A stretch of DNA of 64,000 nt, from positions 181,646,245 to 181,710,244 of the forward strand of contig BTPG01000005.1 in assembly GCA_036245525.1 (NCBI GenBank), read 5' to 3'. Source of the stretch: Semisulcospira habei (taxonomy: Eukaryota > Mollusca > Gastropoda > Semisulcospiridae). The position numbers and the translations under genes were made by a program. Shown piece after piece: positions 1 through 12,100 of this stretch. How positions within the stretch are numbered: position 1 is the stretch's first letter; every line of letters begins with the position of its first letter. The notes below the pieces were generated by a model that made no database searches, was not told the origin of the DNA, and worked only from the letters and a program-made list of their open reading frames with translations.

Positions 1-522
1 TCATCTGATCGTCTACGAGACACAACACAGACACACTGATCATCATTCGATGCCGCTTATTACATGTTGTCTAGACCGTGGATATACCTTATCAGTGGCA
101 GGTGTAAACATTGATATCTGGTGACAGGTAGGGGCCTTACGGCATGCTGGAAATGCATGGACACTTATGTGTCACACTAACAGACACCCTATTTAGTGAT
201 GCATGATAAGTACCAGCAACCTGTCATGCACGAAAGACATTTTTTTCAAGTTTATTGTCACCTGTCACTATTTTTGTCACCAAGCATTACGACACACGTG
301 ACACATTGTGGTCAAATCCATAAAACGGTAGTCCATCCAATGGCAAATCTGTACATATATACCTTTATGGGGATATCTGTTGTAAAGTATTACTTACAAA
401 TATTTTACAGTGCACACCCATTTTCAACAGAAATTTCTCAAATAAAGTCAGGGCTGAAGGGTATATAGACTTCTTATTTACTCAGGGTTCAAAGGGTTAA
501 AGAAAAAGAACATGCACAATGT

Positions 523-726
523 TTAACCCCTTTTCTGCCACTGTATGTACATTTTTGTTTCAGAAATCTTTGTTCATTTAACGACCGAAAGCCACAACAG
601 TCCAAGGAACATGGATACAAATTGGTCTCAGCATGAGGCATAGATCCTCATGAACCCCCACAGTCATGGGTCTAGGTCTCTTGCAATTGGGTTGCGTTCA
701 ATTTTCCTCGGCAGTGAAGGTGTTAA
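523..726. repeat. TTAA-ended MITE
   Basis: The unit starts with ttaaccccttttctgcc and ends with a degenerate mirror image, cggcagtgaaggtgttaa. It contains a small stem built on gatcctcatgaa and its near complement. A related unit near 53,316-54,068 shares the sequences 'ctgccactgtat' and 'ttcatttaacgaccgaaagcca'. No coding capacity is seen. The rest of 1-1,000 holds nothing I recognise. Confidence 0.55.
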
Positions 727-1067
727 GAGCTGAGCTCCTTTCGCCAGTCATTGTTCACCTTTTGAAATGATTTGCAAAGAGCACTGACAGGACACTCGGA
801 ACATTCTGGAGATCTGGGTGTACAGACAGTAGCCCCCAGTTCCATCAAGGCTTGGTTCAGATCTCCTGGACGATCACAAGCAGCTGTCAAACCATTGGCC
901 AGACTCCTATGGAGTCAAAAAGAGAGAAAAAAGATTGCAAAAAAAGTGTGCAAAAGTAGAAAAAAATATATTGCTCACCCTCTGGCTGTGTCGGTAGACA
1001 TTTTTGTTGAAGTCACCCCTGCATGAAACACATACCTCAAAAAATGCGCTAACTACAGCAAAAGGGG

Positions 1068-1135
1068 TAACTCATTCGCGGCCAGGCGCATCCGTATGCG
1101 CGGCCCGGATGCGGCTGGCCGCGAATGAGTTAACC
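1068..1135. repeat. Palindromic TTAA-type MITE core
   Basis: This is a near-perfect inverted repeat around taactcattcgcggcc and ggccgcgaatgagtta, with a GC-rich loop. A diverged relative lies at 35,113-35,192. The flanking text continues to a 'ggtgttaac' near 1,200, so the complete unit may be about 140 bp. Confidence 0.6.
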
Positions 1136-1264
1136 CCCTTGTGCATGCAATCACTACTACTGTTTACAGTAAAGGTGTTAACAGTCAAAATGAAAATGCA
1201 TGCCCGAAGAACAGATTCAAAATCACACCGGAACCCATCTAGCCCCAACATACTCCAAAATGAA

Positions 1265-1330
1265 ACGCTGCCGTGAGATGGCCTTAGTTGCCTGCTCGGC
1301 GTTAAACACCAATAATTATTATTATTATCC
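1265..1330 (+). mobile_element. Retroposon 3' tail (SINE/LINE-derived)
   Basis: A short segment containing gagatggccttagttgcc and ctcggcgttaaacacc is followed by an (aat)n run, as expected for the 3' end of a 5'-truncated retroposon. The same tail, with a 14-bp target duplication, is inserted in the transposase gene at 47,702-47,753. Similar tails are common in molluscan genomes (from memory, not searched). Confidence 0.6.
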
Positions 1331-1354
1331 AACATGAAACGGATCACACGATAG

Positions 1355-1432
1355 TTTAAGGCTGGTGCCAAAACAGCCTGGTGTGCCTCCAGGAGCCAAG
1401 CTGTTTTGGCACCACCCTTGAGCCACTGTATT
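1355..1432. repeat. Hairpin repeat
   Basis: Inverted arms of the type ggctggtgccaaaacagc and ccaagctgttttggcacc end in 'cacccttgag'. It belongs to the same hairpin family as the copies at 3,258, 3,826, 11,182 and 34,529. Confidence 0.6.
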
Positions 1433-1484
1433 GTGGCTGCTCATAAAACAGATAGGTGAGGCTAGCGCTGGCAGAATTGGACAC

Positions 1485-1612
1485 ATACCAAGGGGAATTA
1501 CTCAGCGCTGGACAGACAAACAGATAGATCCCCTGCCCCCGCCTATCAGGCACCCAATCGCCAGCCCACAGAGAAATACGCAGGTATAGAACAAGACGAT
1601 CATCTACATCCT
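1485..1612 (-). repeat. Dispersed repeat, copy 1
   Basis: This segment, including cagcgctggacagacaaaca and 'ggtatagaacaagacgatcatctac', recurs inverted at about 41,508-41,645. The two copies are too alike to be chance. No coding potential is evident and the family is not recognised. Confidence 0.5.
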
Positions 1613-1790
1613 CATGGCTGTATTGTGGCTGATCAATCTCTTGACATACTCCAGTATGCAACCTTCAGAAGACAACTCCCAATGAAAAGAATTATGCTCT
1701 TAGAACTCACAAATTGGCAAATGGCCTACTGATCAAGAAATGCCATCATTTTAACCCTTTTCTCTACAGTACATAAATGTAAAAAGATTA

Positions 1791-1925
1791 TTTAACCCAT
1801 TTGGCCCTAACACACTACAGCAGGATATGGACCGACCATAATTTAAGGCACTAATCTGGCACTACCCTTGAAATATTATGGTCGATCCATCTTGCGCAAC
1901 CGTTACATGGTCGTTAGGTGACATG
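1791..1925. repeat. TTAA-type hairpin MITE, degenerate
   Basis: It starts with ttaacccatttggccc and contains 'cagcaggatatggaccgacc', aatctggcactacccttgaa and a mirrored 'atggtcgatccatc'. It is a decayed member of the family represented intact at 3,826-4,040. Confidence 0.55.
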
Positions 1926-2290
1926 TCAGGCCACTTTATTAAAAATTTCAAACACGAGCGATCAAAATTTCCGAAACCTCAGTAGCTGAGCTGACCCTTC
2001 GCACCACGTGAATGTCCTGTGTTTGTCTTGTACTGTGTTTGTCTTCAGAGTGAATGTGTGTGTTACGTGAGTGTTGAGTTCAGTTCGCGGTGCTCTGAGC
2101 CGATTCGCAGAATTGGGAAATAGTGCCTATATAATAACCGGTATTTTTATTATTATTATTATGTCCGAAAAGTTTAAAATGTGTCCTTGGGGTTATATGG
2201 GTCAAATACTGACTGTGATTCTTTCTACTGGACCGCACAATTGTCAGACTATGACGTTGCCTCAGACAAGGAAAGCGTACTGTCAATATA

Positions 2291-2670
2291 GTGAACTTAG
2301 GGCATAACAAAATGCCATTTTGCGTGTACCTGTTGCCAGTATCAAGTCTTTTGGCCAGCGGTCTTTTTCATATCTTGGGCGGCTGTACTGGAACGAACTC
2401 TCCTCCCATGTCCGCCACAGTGCTTCAAAAGATGTTTTTAAATCTGTGCTTAAAGCACACCTTTTCCAACTCTATTACCCCACTGATTAATCATTGACTG
2501 CTGAGGATTCTGTTGTAGTTTTGCTGTGGTGCCTGGAAAGTGTGTGTGTGTGTGTGCGCGCGTAATATTGTGTACAGTTTTTGTAATTGTATTTTTGAAA
2601 TTTGTAAGGTGCCTAGAGCTCTACCTGAGGTTAGGCGCCATAGAAATCATCATTATTATTATTATTGTTG
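2291..2670 (+). mobile_element. LINE 3' end (CR1-like), 5' truncated
   Basis: A reading frame in this stretch gives a peptide of the type RSFxxRSFSYLGRLYWNELS followed by a KSxLKxHLF motif. This is the usual C-terminus of CR1-clade LINE ORF2 proteins. A gt-rich run and the 3' tail 'aaggtgcctagagctctacc' with (att)n follow. Only the last few dozen codons remain, so it is a dead 5'-truncated copy. Confidence 0.6.
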
Positions 2671-2884
2671 CTATACGGTTGGTGAATTTACAATAATTTT
2701 CATTGCAAACGGGTGATGGGAACCTCAGAAAAATCATTCTTAATTTGTCATTTTTCTATCCTACCTTGATATAAGCAAAGTCCACTGTCTAGTCTAAATT
2801 ACTGAGGTTTCGTTTGAAATAAGACTACCGACAACGAATGAGAGCGAAGTCAAGGCACATATTCAGCTTGCGCCATTAGCATAC

Positions 2885-2947
2885 ACCACACTCCAAAGAG
2901 GCACAGATCCTCATGAAGCCAGAGGGCTCATGAGGATCTGAGCCTTT
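2885..2947. repeat. Short palindrome (gatcctcatga type)
   Basis: Inverted arms cacagatcctcatga and tcatgaggatctgagcc flank a short loop. The same stem occurs at 39,362-39,425 and inside the MITE at 523-726. This points to a mobile hairpin family rather than a transcription terminator. Confidence 0.5.
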
Positions 2948-3040
2948 TGAAGATGTTTGGAGTGTTGTCTGTTCACCGTGATTTCACTCTCGTTCATCAA
3001 TGCGAGTTATTCGTTGCAAACGAAACCTCACTATTATTAC

Positions 3041-3138
3041 CAGAACTTGTCCATTGTTGCAGGACTGGCAGAGTCAGCCCCAATCATCCTCAGGCGGGAA
3101 AACACACGAATCACATTGCCATCCACGACTCCTGTTTT
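3041..3138 (-). CDS. MUTYH: MUTYH exon with catalytic Asp
   Basis: Acceptor ctccag, donor gtaata. The exon encodes [20 protein letters not shown] and continues to DKFW. The Asp of VVDGNV is the conserved catalytic aspartate of the HhH glycosylase superfamily. The exon ends after two bases of a codon, so a further exon is expected to the left of the window; I do not find it between 1 and 3,040. Confidence 0.93.
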
Positions 3139-6100
3139 CTGGAGAGCAGACACAATAAACAATATATGCACCCCTGTGCTGCCCGTGATCAAAGATTTCA
3201 CGTCAGAAATCACTGCACACTGATCAACATTGTAACAGCCGCAGGAGATGAATCCACTATGATAATTCAAGGGTAGTGCTAGATTAGCTTGGCGCTATCA
3301 AGAGCCAAGCTAATCTGGCACTACCCTTGAATTATCATGATCAATCCATCTCCTAATATAGTGCAACAGGGCTATGGGTGCATGCAGCACACTTGTGCAT
3401 GCAGCCACCGGTATTGTAATGTACTTGCAGCCAACAGTATTACAATACCGGTGGCTGCATGCACAAGTGTGTTAAAAACAGCTCTATCAGAAATAGACAC
3501 AAGAAAAAAAAAAAAACGACATAATTGACTACATCACGTGATCACCTCAGTCCCTTACCTGACCAAAAGCAATAGAGGCGATGGCACCTGCAGTGTAGCG
3601 GCCAACACCTGGTAGCTCTTTCTGCAAGTCTTCAGCTGTCGTCGGCATCACACCTCCCAGCTTCTCCACCACCTGCAACAAACTTGAGAAAGTCAGAAAG
3701 AGATGACTTAGTGAGTAAAGGGTTCTCAGGCCGACACCTCAGTGGCCTGCGCAACTCCTGCGCTGACCGACTGTGGCTCATGTCCACCCAATGACCATTT
3801 GTTCTTATTTTTTTCTATTTCAACATTAACCCTTTTAGCCCCAGGACCCTGCAGCAGGAGATGGACTGATCATGATAATTCAAGGGTAGTGCCAGATGAG
3901 CTTGGCGCCTTTAGGCGCCAAGCTCACCTGGCACTACCCTTGAATTATCATGAGCAATCCACCTCCTGCCACTGTTACATAGTCGTTCAGTAACACTTCC
4001 AAAATATGGGAAAACGCACCCATGGGGCTAAAAGGGTTAACCTCTTCACTGCCATGCAAAAATTAACCAACTAAAAGGTACAGAGTCTCACAAGCCCCCA
4101 TAATTAAGGGTGCTCATGAAGATCAATGCCTCTTGCTGAAAAAACTCTGCATCTATATTCCTTTGATGTGTGATCTTTACATTTGGTTGCATTTAAAATG
4201 ACTTCAACAACACACACTGCCTTCACTATCTATGAAGGGGTTAACATCTACACCAAAAACGGAACAAAAATAAGACAGCACCTGATACAGTTAAATACAT
4301 ACACAATGAGTGATGCTCGCACTCCCCATCTCGCTCAACTTGTTTTTAGTTTTACAAAGGACAGACTGTCAGATGAATTCTCACAAACCTCATTTTTTTT
4401 GTATTTATAAAGTTTCATCATAACCCTGCACAAAAAAAAGCTTACAGATTTACCCAAGAAAAAGCACCAGCATTACTTTTGAAATCAACCTCGACTGATT
4501 AAAAAAAAATGGTTCTGAAAAATCTAAATGTAAAACAGGGTTACAACTTCACATACATACTTCAAGTACTGAAGTGTTTGAACCTGAGAGAGGAAGAAAA
4601 AACACCCATATAAATCTTAGCGCATTATGCCCAAAAACATTTTCAAAATAAACATACAAATGCTGCCCTACAAACTACATGAAAGACAGTATGTCCATTT
4701 TAGTGACAAGTGAGATTTTCAATGTAATACACTGACAATCTTAATTATCACAAAATGAATTTTTTTTCTAAAATGTATTTTTTTGAAAAATACTTACCGA
4801 TGGCATTACTATCTGGGAATACACTCTATTGCCTATAGATTTCAGCAAAATTGTGTGTAGCACACAACTGGGGAGGAGACACCGGGGATCCAAGCACTAT
4901 GACCCCGGGTGGCCTCCCCCTACTACCCTATCCCGGCGAGCACAGGGCAACCTCGTCAGTTTCACACATAGCCACAAGAGGCAAGCGGGGCAGGCGGGAG
5001 GGCCATTCGAGTAATGCCATCGGTAAGTATTTTTCAAAAAAATACATTTTAGAAAAAAAATTCATTTGTTTTTTCAAAATACATTACCGATGGCATTACT
5101 ATCTGGGAGAATGGCGAACAGGCGGAGGGTGCCGTATCTAACCACAACCCAACCACCCCGCCGGCCCCCTCGAGAGAGAACTCCCGACGATTTCAGCTAT
5201 GATGTGCCTAAGACGCCAGCAGCGCTCGGAGGGAGTGCTGGGCCGCGGAGATGTCGCCCACCCGTGCCAGGGAGTCACGTCAGCCGGATAGGTCTCTTAA
5301 GGTAGAAGCGTGCGAAAGTGGAGTCTGAGCGCCAGCCACCCGCTGCCAAAATATCTTTGACCGAGCAGTTGCGGTCCAGGGCTAGACTGGTGGCTACTGC
5401 TCTCACTTCATGCGCCCGGATTTGTAAAGGCTCAGCGCCGCGTGGGGAGAGGTCTAGGTAGTCTGACCTAATCACCCACCGCAGCCAGGATGACACGATC
5501 TGGGCCGAGATGTGGCGTCTGCCCGCGGACAAGGTAAGAAGAGGCGCGAGCGCCCCCGGCGCTGCGGCTGAGAGCGGCGCAGGTAAATCTTTAGCGCCCG
5601 CACTGGGTCCTGTTGCCGCGATCCAGGGGAGAGGTCCGCTCCACAGAGGGGCCGTATCGTTAGCACCTGAGGAGCCGCCGCGGGCGGCGGTTCTTGGCCA
5701 GGAAGGACGGATCGGAGAGCCTCTGCGCAGAGCCGTCGGAACGAACCGCAAACAGGCTGGGCGCATCGAGAGCGCGTGAAGCTCGCTGACTCGGGACGCT
5801 GTAACGAGAGCCAGAAGGAAACAGGTTTTCCGGGTCAAGTCTGAGAAGCAAGCCAAGGGGAGGGGCTCAACCGGTCCGTATTCAACCACGTCAGTACCCA
5901 GGCAAGATCCCACCGGGGTACTAGGGAACGTGAAACCGGACGTCGGAGTTCAAAGTGAGCCAGAAATTCGACAGATCCTTGCAGGCGCCTGGGTCCGGAA
6001 GACACCGGTGACGGTAGATGTCCGCGAACGTAGCGCGGTAGCCCTTGATGGCGACCGGGGCTAAGCCCCGGTCGTCGAAGAGCCATAGGAAGAACTCCGC

Positions 6101-9100
6101 CAGTTGGTGGGAGGCTAGGTTAGTGGGAGGGTGCCCATGGGAGGTGCACCAGGTCTGAAAGACCCTCCACGTGCCTTCGTACACCTTCCTTGTAGAGAGT
6201 CTGCGGGCTGCTGCAATTGCCGCCACTGCTGCATCCGAGAACCTCTAGCGGCGTGGGCGTGCCGGACAACCTCCAAGCGTGTAGGCGGAGGCGTACGGGG
6301 CACGGATGGAAAAGCCGCTGACGGCGCTGCTTGAGCATCGTGGAAGGGGTAGGAAGCTCCAGAGGAGGGTCCGTCGCAAGCGCGAGGAGGTCCGTGGTCC
6401 AGCTCTTGGTCCAGTTGAAGGGGGCCACCAGCAGGAGGACCGCCGAGCATCCCAGAAGCTTCCGCAGTACCTTCGGAACGAGGACTGCCGGGGGGTAGGC
6501 GTAAGCAATCCGGCCGACCCAAGGAATGGGGAGCGCGTCCACTGCCCAAGCGAGAGGATCCAGGACTGGCGAGACGTAGACCGGGAGCTGGCTGCTTCAT
6601 CTGGTGGCAAACAGATCCACTAGCGGCATTTCCCAGTGAGAGCAGAGCAGGCGAAAAATATCCGGGCGTAGGGGCCGCTCCGTGTGGAGCAACTGTCCGC
6701 GACGAGACAGGGCGTCCGCCTTCACGTTGAGGTGGCCAGGGATGTGGCGGGCTCGTAGGGCAATGCCTCGATCCCTGCACCAGAGGCGAAGGTGGCACCG
6801 AAGAATGCAAAGGGAGGGCGAGTGAGTGCCACCCTGATTCTGTATGTAAGCCACCACCGTCGAGTTGTCGGAGAGCACGAGGACGTCCTGATTGGCCAAG
6901 GTCTCCTGCCAACGTCGAATGCCAATCCAACTGCCTTCAGCTCCAGCCAGTTGACGTGATTCCCGAACAGCTCCCGAAGCCAACGCCCGAGGCCGAGAGA
7001 AATCCGGTAACAGGTGCGCGCCCCAGCCGGCCTGGCTCGCCTCTGTACAGAGAGACCACCGAGGCGGCGGGGAGTGTAGGGCACCCCCGAAGCCAGCCAA
7101 GCGAGGTCCGCCCACCTCTCGAGGTGAGGACGAGCCCGAGGCGTGACAGGTACTAGATCCAACAGAGCGCCCGAGGGTCGCCAGTGAAGAAGGAGACGTA
7201 GCTGGAGAGGCCGAGCATAAAGTCTGCCCAAGGGAAGCAGGTCCGCAGCCGCCCTGAGGAGGCCCAGGAGTTGAAGCCAGACCCTGGCGGTGAAGGAGGA
7301 TCCCATCCCCATCGAAGTCGCTAAGTCGACTATCTACTGTCGCCTGGCCAGAGGCAGGCGGGCAAGGTTGCGGTCGGTCAGGAATTCCATCCCCCGATGT
7401 AGAAACCGTCGAGAGGGAGAAGAACGGATTTCCCCAATGAGTAGGAAACCTAGACGACGCAGAAGGGAAAGCAGGGCATCCCTGTCCGTCTGGAGGGCTG
7501 CGGAGACCAAGTTGCGCAGTAGAAGGTCGTCCAAGTAATTGGAGGCCGGGCTCAAGGAGCGCTGACGGAAATTGGCTATCACGGCGTCGAGCAGTCTTGT
7601 AAACACCCACGGACTGATGTTGAGGCCGAAAGGAAGGGCGCAGAACTGGTAGACGATCCCCCCAAGTCAAACCGAAGGTACCGGCGAAACGACGGATGAA
7701 TCGGGACGTGCAGATAGGCGTCTGACAGATCGAGGCTGATCGCCAAGTCCATCGGCCGGAGGGCCGCACGGAGTGTCCTGGCCGTCTCCATCCTGAATCG
7801 AGGGGCCAAGCATCCTGAATCGAGGCCAGGCCAAGCTGATAAGTCGATAACTGGACGCCACTTGCCGCCTGGTTTGGGAGCTAGAAGAGTCGGCTGTAGA
7901 ACGCCGGAGAGTCCTGCTGCAAAACCACCTCTGTCGCCGCTTTGGTGAGGAGGGTCGCCACTTCCCCGCGCAGAGCGTCCGCCTGTGTGCCGTCGAGCGG
8001 TTCCTGGGTCCACATGGGTGCTCAGCGAAGAGGCGGAGGCGACAGGAACGAAAGTTGCAGGCCTGCGGTAACGGTGGAAAGAATCCAGGGGTCGTCCGGG
8101 AACAGCGATCTCCAAGATCGCTGAAGAGCGACAGCCGCCCGCCGACGGGAGGCCCGATTAATGAGGCGGGGGCGGAGGCGGGGGCGAGTCAAAGAGCCCG
8201 ACCGCGGCCCGATCTACGGGCACCGCGGGGCCAAGAAGGGCGAGGGGCGGGGCCGGCCTGAGTAGCCTGGAATGGACGGGCCCGACCTCGTGAAGATCCG
8301 ACTGTAGAGAAGGAGGGCCTGAAAGACCGCTGGGCACGACCCCCGCCGTGCGGGGGGCGCGAAAGCGGGTCGAGGCTGGGTTAGATGCAGGCTTGGGCCA
8401 CAAGTCCTTGGAAGATTCCTTAAAGGTGTGCCAAGTGTCGCCGAACAGCTGAGGACCCCCTAAGGGGGCGTGACGGAGCTGGGTCTTCACTGACAAGGGA
8501 AGGTCCGAGCAGAGGCGCAAAAGGGTATCCCTCCTCCAGAGGTCGCATTTGGCAGCCGCTGCCCTGGCGGTGGCGGAAGAATGGTAGGCGGACCGGTTGG
8601 CCGCTATCAGGATGGACCGCACGTCACGAAGCGGGGACTGAGCCTCCAGGTCCCACGTATCCTGTAGGCACTGCAGTGCTGCCTGGGTAGCCAGTTCCAA
8701 ACCCGAGCACGCCAGCGAGTTCCGCGCTAAGGAGGCGATCCTGTCGAGAGGCCGAGGCCACGAGTTCTGGACGAGCCTGCGGCCGCCCGCCTGTAGTAAG
8801 GCCGCCACATCCACCGCTGGAAAAGGTAAGGCGAAGGCTTGGGAGTGTCCAGCGTACTAGGCCTGGCGGAAGCTTAAGTTGATTCCCACCGGCGATCGAG
8901 CGGCGGTAAAGTATCCCGTGTCGCCGAAAGCGTCGTTACGCAGCTGGGCGGAGAAGCATCGGTGAGGTCCCGGAAGCCGGCTTGCAGGAGGGACTTGCGG
9001 CGCTGGACTTGCCTCTGCGCGTCGACCATGGCCGAAGCCTGTCTCTTCGGAGGAGGCGAAGGCGGACAGACGTCGGGCGGTAGGGACTTGGCGATAAGCC

Positions 9101-12100
9101 TTGAAGCCTCACCCATAGCGTGGACCGACTGTGATCCGAGCGAAGGGCCGGCAACGTCTGACGAGGCGGAGGTCGACGCGACAGCGGAAAAAGGCGGGAA
9201 GGAGAACCCGCCGCCGAGTCCTGCAAGAAGATCGCCGAGGCCGAGTCCGACGGATGAAGGCTGAGGACGTCCGTTCCAAACTGATCTTCTCGCGGCAAAG
9301 ACGAAAGGGGCGAGCGGCTACGAGAGTGCCGCACCGCCGCGCGCGAGGTAGACGCAGCCGCCCGTGACGCACGCAAAGAGGCGCGCCGCGGCGACGGAGG
9401 GACCGTGGCAAAGCGACGGTCCACCTCGAAGTCGGGATCCGCACGCGGCAGCCGACGTGAGCGACAAACCGCGATCGGAATACCGAGGAAGTGGCCTGGT
9501 CACCCCTGGCCCGCCCGGGAGAACCGGTGCGAGGGGGGGGGGGGGGGGGGGGGGACCGCCAATAGTCTCCCCTAGCCCGCTCAGGAAAGGCGGAGCGGGG
9601 AGGGGACAAATACCGGGCACGCGGCCCCCCCGTCCGATGTGTCGGACCGTGGAGGACGCGCGATGTCACACCGGGCCCGCCTGGTCGATACGAGGCGGGG
9701 GGGGGACAGTCTAGGGTCACGCCAAGCCCGCTCAGGAAAGGCGGAGCGGGGAGGGGACGATTTATGAGCCCGCTGCCCCAGCTCCGAAGCCTCGGAGCGA
9801 GGGGGGGGGGGGGGGGGGGGGGCGAGGGTCCAAGTCACACCGGGCCCGTCCGGTCGATACGAGACGGGGGGGGGACAGTCTACGGTCACGCCAAGCCCGC
9901 TCAGGCGAAGCAAAGCGGGGAGGGGACCATTATGTGCACGCGACCCCCGCTCCGACTCCTCGGAGCGTGGGGGGCGAGAGTCAACCACACCCCGGGCCCG
10001 CCCAGGCGAGACGGGGCGGGCGGGCGGGGGGGGGGGGGAAGAAAGCGAAGCATGCCTTGCCCGTTCGGAAAATACAGAGCGGGGAGGCAGCATTACTAAC
10101 GGTCTCGAGTCACGTTCCGAAGCCTCGGTGCGTGAGCGAGAGCATTTCTTATCACGTTTACTCTCTTTCTTATGCTTGCGTTCCGTCACCCGTCCCCGCT
10201 CCGGAGACCTAGAGCCGGGGGTGGCCGACGAACGCTCATCTCTCCCAGACCGCTCGCCCGAAGCAGAGCGGGGGGTGGGAACCAAAATGGGCTCAAGCCA
10301 CGCGCTAACGAAGCAGAGCGTGGGGAGCGTGACTCCGAAACTCGCCTACCCTGCTCCGAAGACTCGGAGAGGGGAGGGAGAACCTGCGAGGTAACGGTAC
10401 AAGAAGGGGACTTACCTGTGGGCCGGAAAGCCCGATGCGCCGAGGGAAGTACGTCCACCCGTGGAGGATCCCGTGGAGACCGAAGCGGGCGAGGGGACCG
10501 GTCACGCCTGAAGAAGTCCCACCTGCGCGAACACCGGTCTTCCGTCCAAGCGGCGCCACCATCACACGTTCCGTCCGAAGCACAGCCCGAACACGGCAAG
10601 CAAGAGTCGAGTGCATCAACCGGCCACTGGAAGTCCCCGCACGGCGGCAAGTCTTCGACACAGAAGAAGCCATAAGGCCCTAAACCAGCTACGCTGGCGA
10701 AGAAAGTCCACCTTGCACAAACCAGCCGGGCACAAGTCACGTGCGTCGTCGAACCCCAAGGCCAAGCCAAGGGTGAACTCACAAGTCAGAGCCGGTAAAA
10801 CCGGTCGGCGCACAGGTCACAATGAGTCCAATTGTCAAAGGAAAAACCACGAATGTAGTGAGTCCAGGGCTGAATCGAAGACTCCAATTCAAGCCCACAG
10901 TCAAAAACCACTGAAACCCGTAGAACGGAGAAAGGCAAAAACTCGACCGTCCCCGGTCGAGCTATGAGTGAAACTGACGAGGTCGCCCTGTGCTCGCCGG
11001 GATAGGGTAGTAGGGGGAGGCCACCCGGGGTCATAGTGCTTGGATCCCCGGTGTCTCCTCCCCAGTTGTGTGCTACACACAATTTTGCTGAAATCTATAG
11101 GCAATAGAGTGTATTCCCAGATAGTAATGCCATCGGTAATGTATTTTGAAAAAACAAATGTAGTTCTGCGAGGGTGACAGTTAACCCTTATCATTCGGAA
11201 TACACCAGTGAGTGAAATAAGTTTGACTAAAATAGTTCAAGGGTAGTGCCAGAATATGCCAAGCTATTCTGGCACCACCCTTGAACTAGAGCCATTGGTC
11301 TATTTCCTTATCTGTAAGTACTATAATGTAGCTTGCATATGGCAGTGTACAAATTTGAAGCTTTTAGACTAAGTATGATATGGGATTAAAAAAACAACAA
11401 CCCTGTATTGAATGAAGACAGCCCATGGACAAACTATGCCCCCATGATGTATGGCCAGCAATAGACATCAATTAATGAGAATTTATCTCTCTTGCAGATG
11501 AAACAGGCTGGCTAAGGGCTGGTCCGCCCGAACAAGCAAACGGAAATTTACCTTTCTTGGATTTTAAAAAGCTGACTCAGCCTCAAAGACTGAAGACTGT
11601 CACCCATGATACTGGCTTTCGCCACTGTAGTGCAGATTGAGTAATTTACCTTTTGAGCACCTTCATGTAGCCGTCTACCACGAGAGTAATAGCCCAACCC
11701 TGTCCACATCTTGTTCACCTCCTGCACGGAACAAATAAAATTCAAGGTCTGGGCCTATAACTGTTGTATACACAAACCTACCTTTGCTTCAAGAGTCCAA
11801 AGACGGATCATGATCACATCTGAAAGCCCCGATACCAAAAAAAAAAAAAAAAGATAGCTCAAGAGTAGTGCGAGAACAGTTTTAGACACAAAGGCTATTC
11901 TGGTTCGACCCTTGAACTATCATGGTCAATCTGTTTCTTGAACTGTAATTTTGTTTTTGCAGGACAACTACCTACCAAATTTGGGAAATGTGTGAATCTT
12001 GATCATTAGCATTGGTGTTGAACACATGCAGATAAGAAGTGTTTTGGTGGAAAGTGAGCAGGCTGCAAAAATCTGTGCATGAGCAATGAGACATAAGATT

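Larger units (their letters stand above)
4753..11160 (-). mobile_element. DIRS-A: DIRS1-type tyrosine-recombinase retrotransposon
   Basis: This 6.4-kb GC-rich element lies in a MUTYH intron in the sense orientation. Inverted terminal repeats lie at 4,796-4,971 and 10,962-11,140, with A/T-rich tips outside them. The ICR at about 5,007-5,110 joins inverted copies of the two tips (aaaatacatttta followed by catttgttttttcaaaa). This is the template arrangement expected for the DIRS circular intermediate. In coding order it carries Gag, RT, RNase H, a methylase-like region and YR, all frameshifted and therefore inactive. The ICR junction and both genomic ends share AAATG. Comparison with the other copies suggests AAA is the recombined core and TG a coincidence. 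No target-site duplication is seen, as expected for YR integration. Confidence 0.9.

Noticed and set aside
196..468. Open frame of 90 codons on the plus strand
   Set aside because: Low-complexity, no recognisable motif, no splice or promoter context; consistent with chance in AT-rich sequence.
4753..11160. Ngaro/VIPER or LTR retrotransposon instead of DIRS1 type
   Set aside because: The ends are inverted rather than direct or split-direct repeats, there is an internal complementary region, and the recombinase is a tyrosine recombinase, not a DDE integrase.
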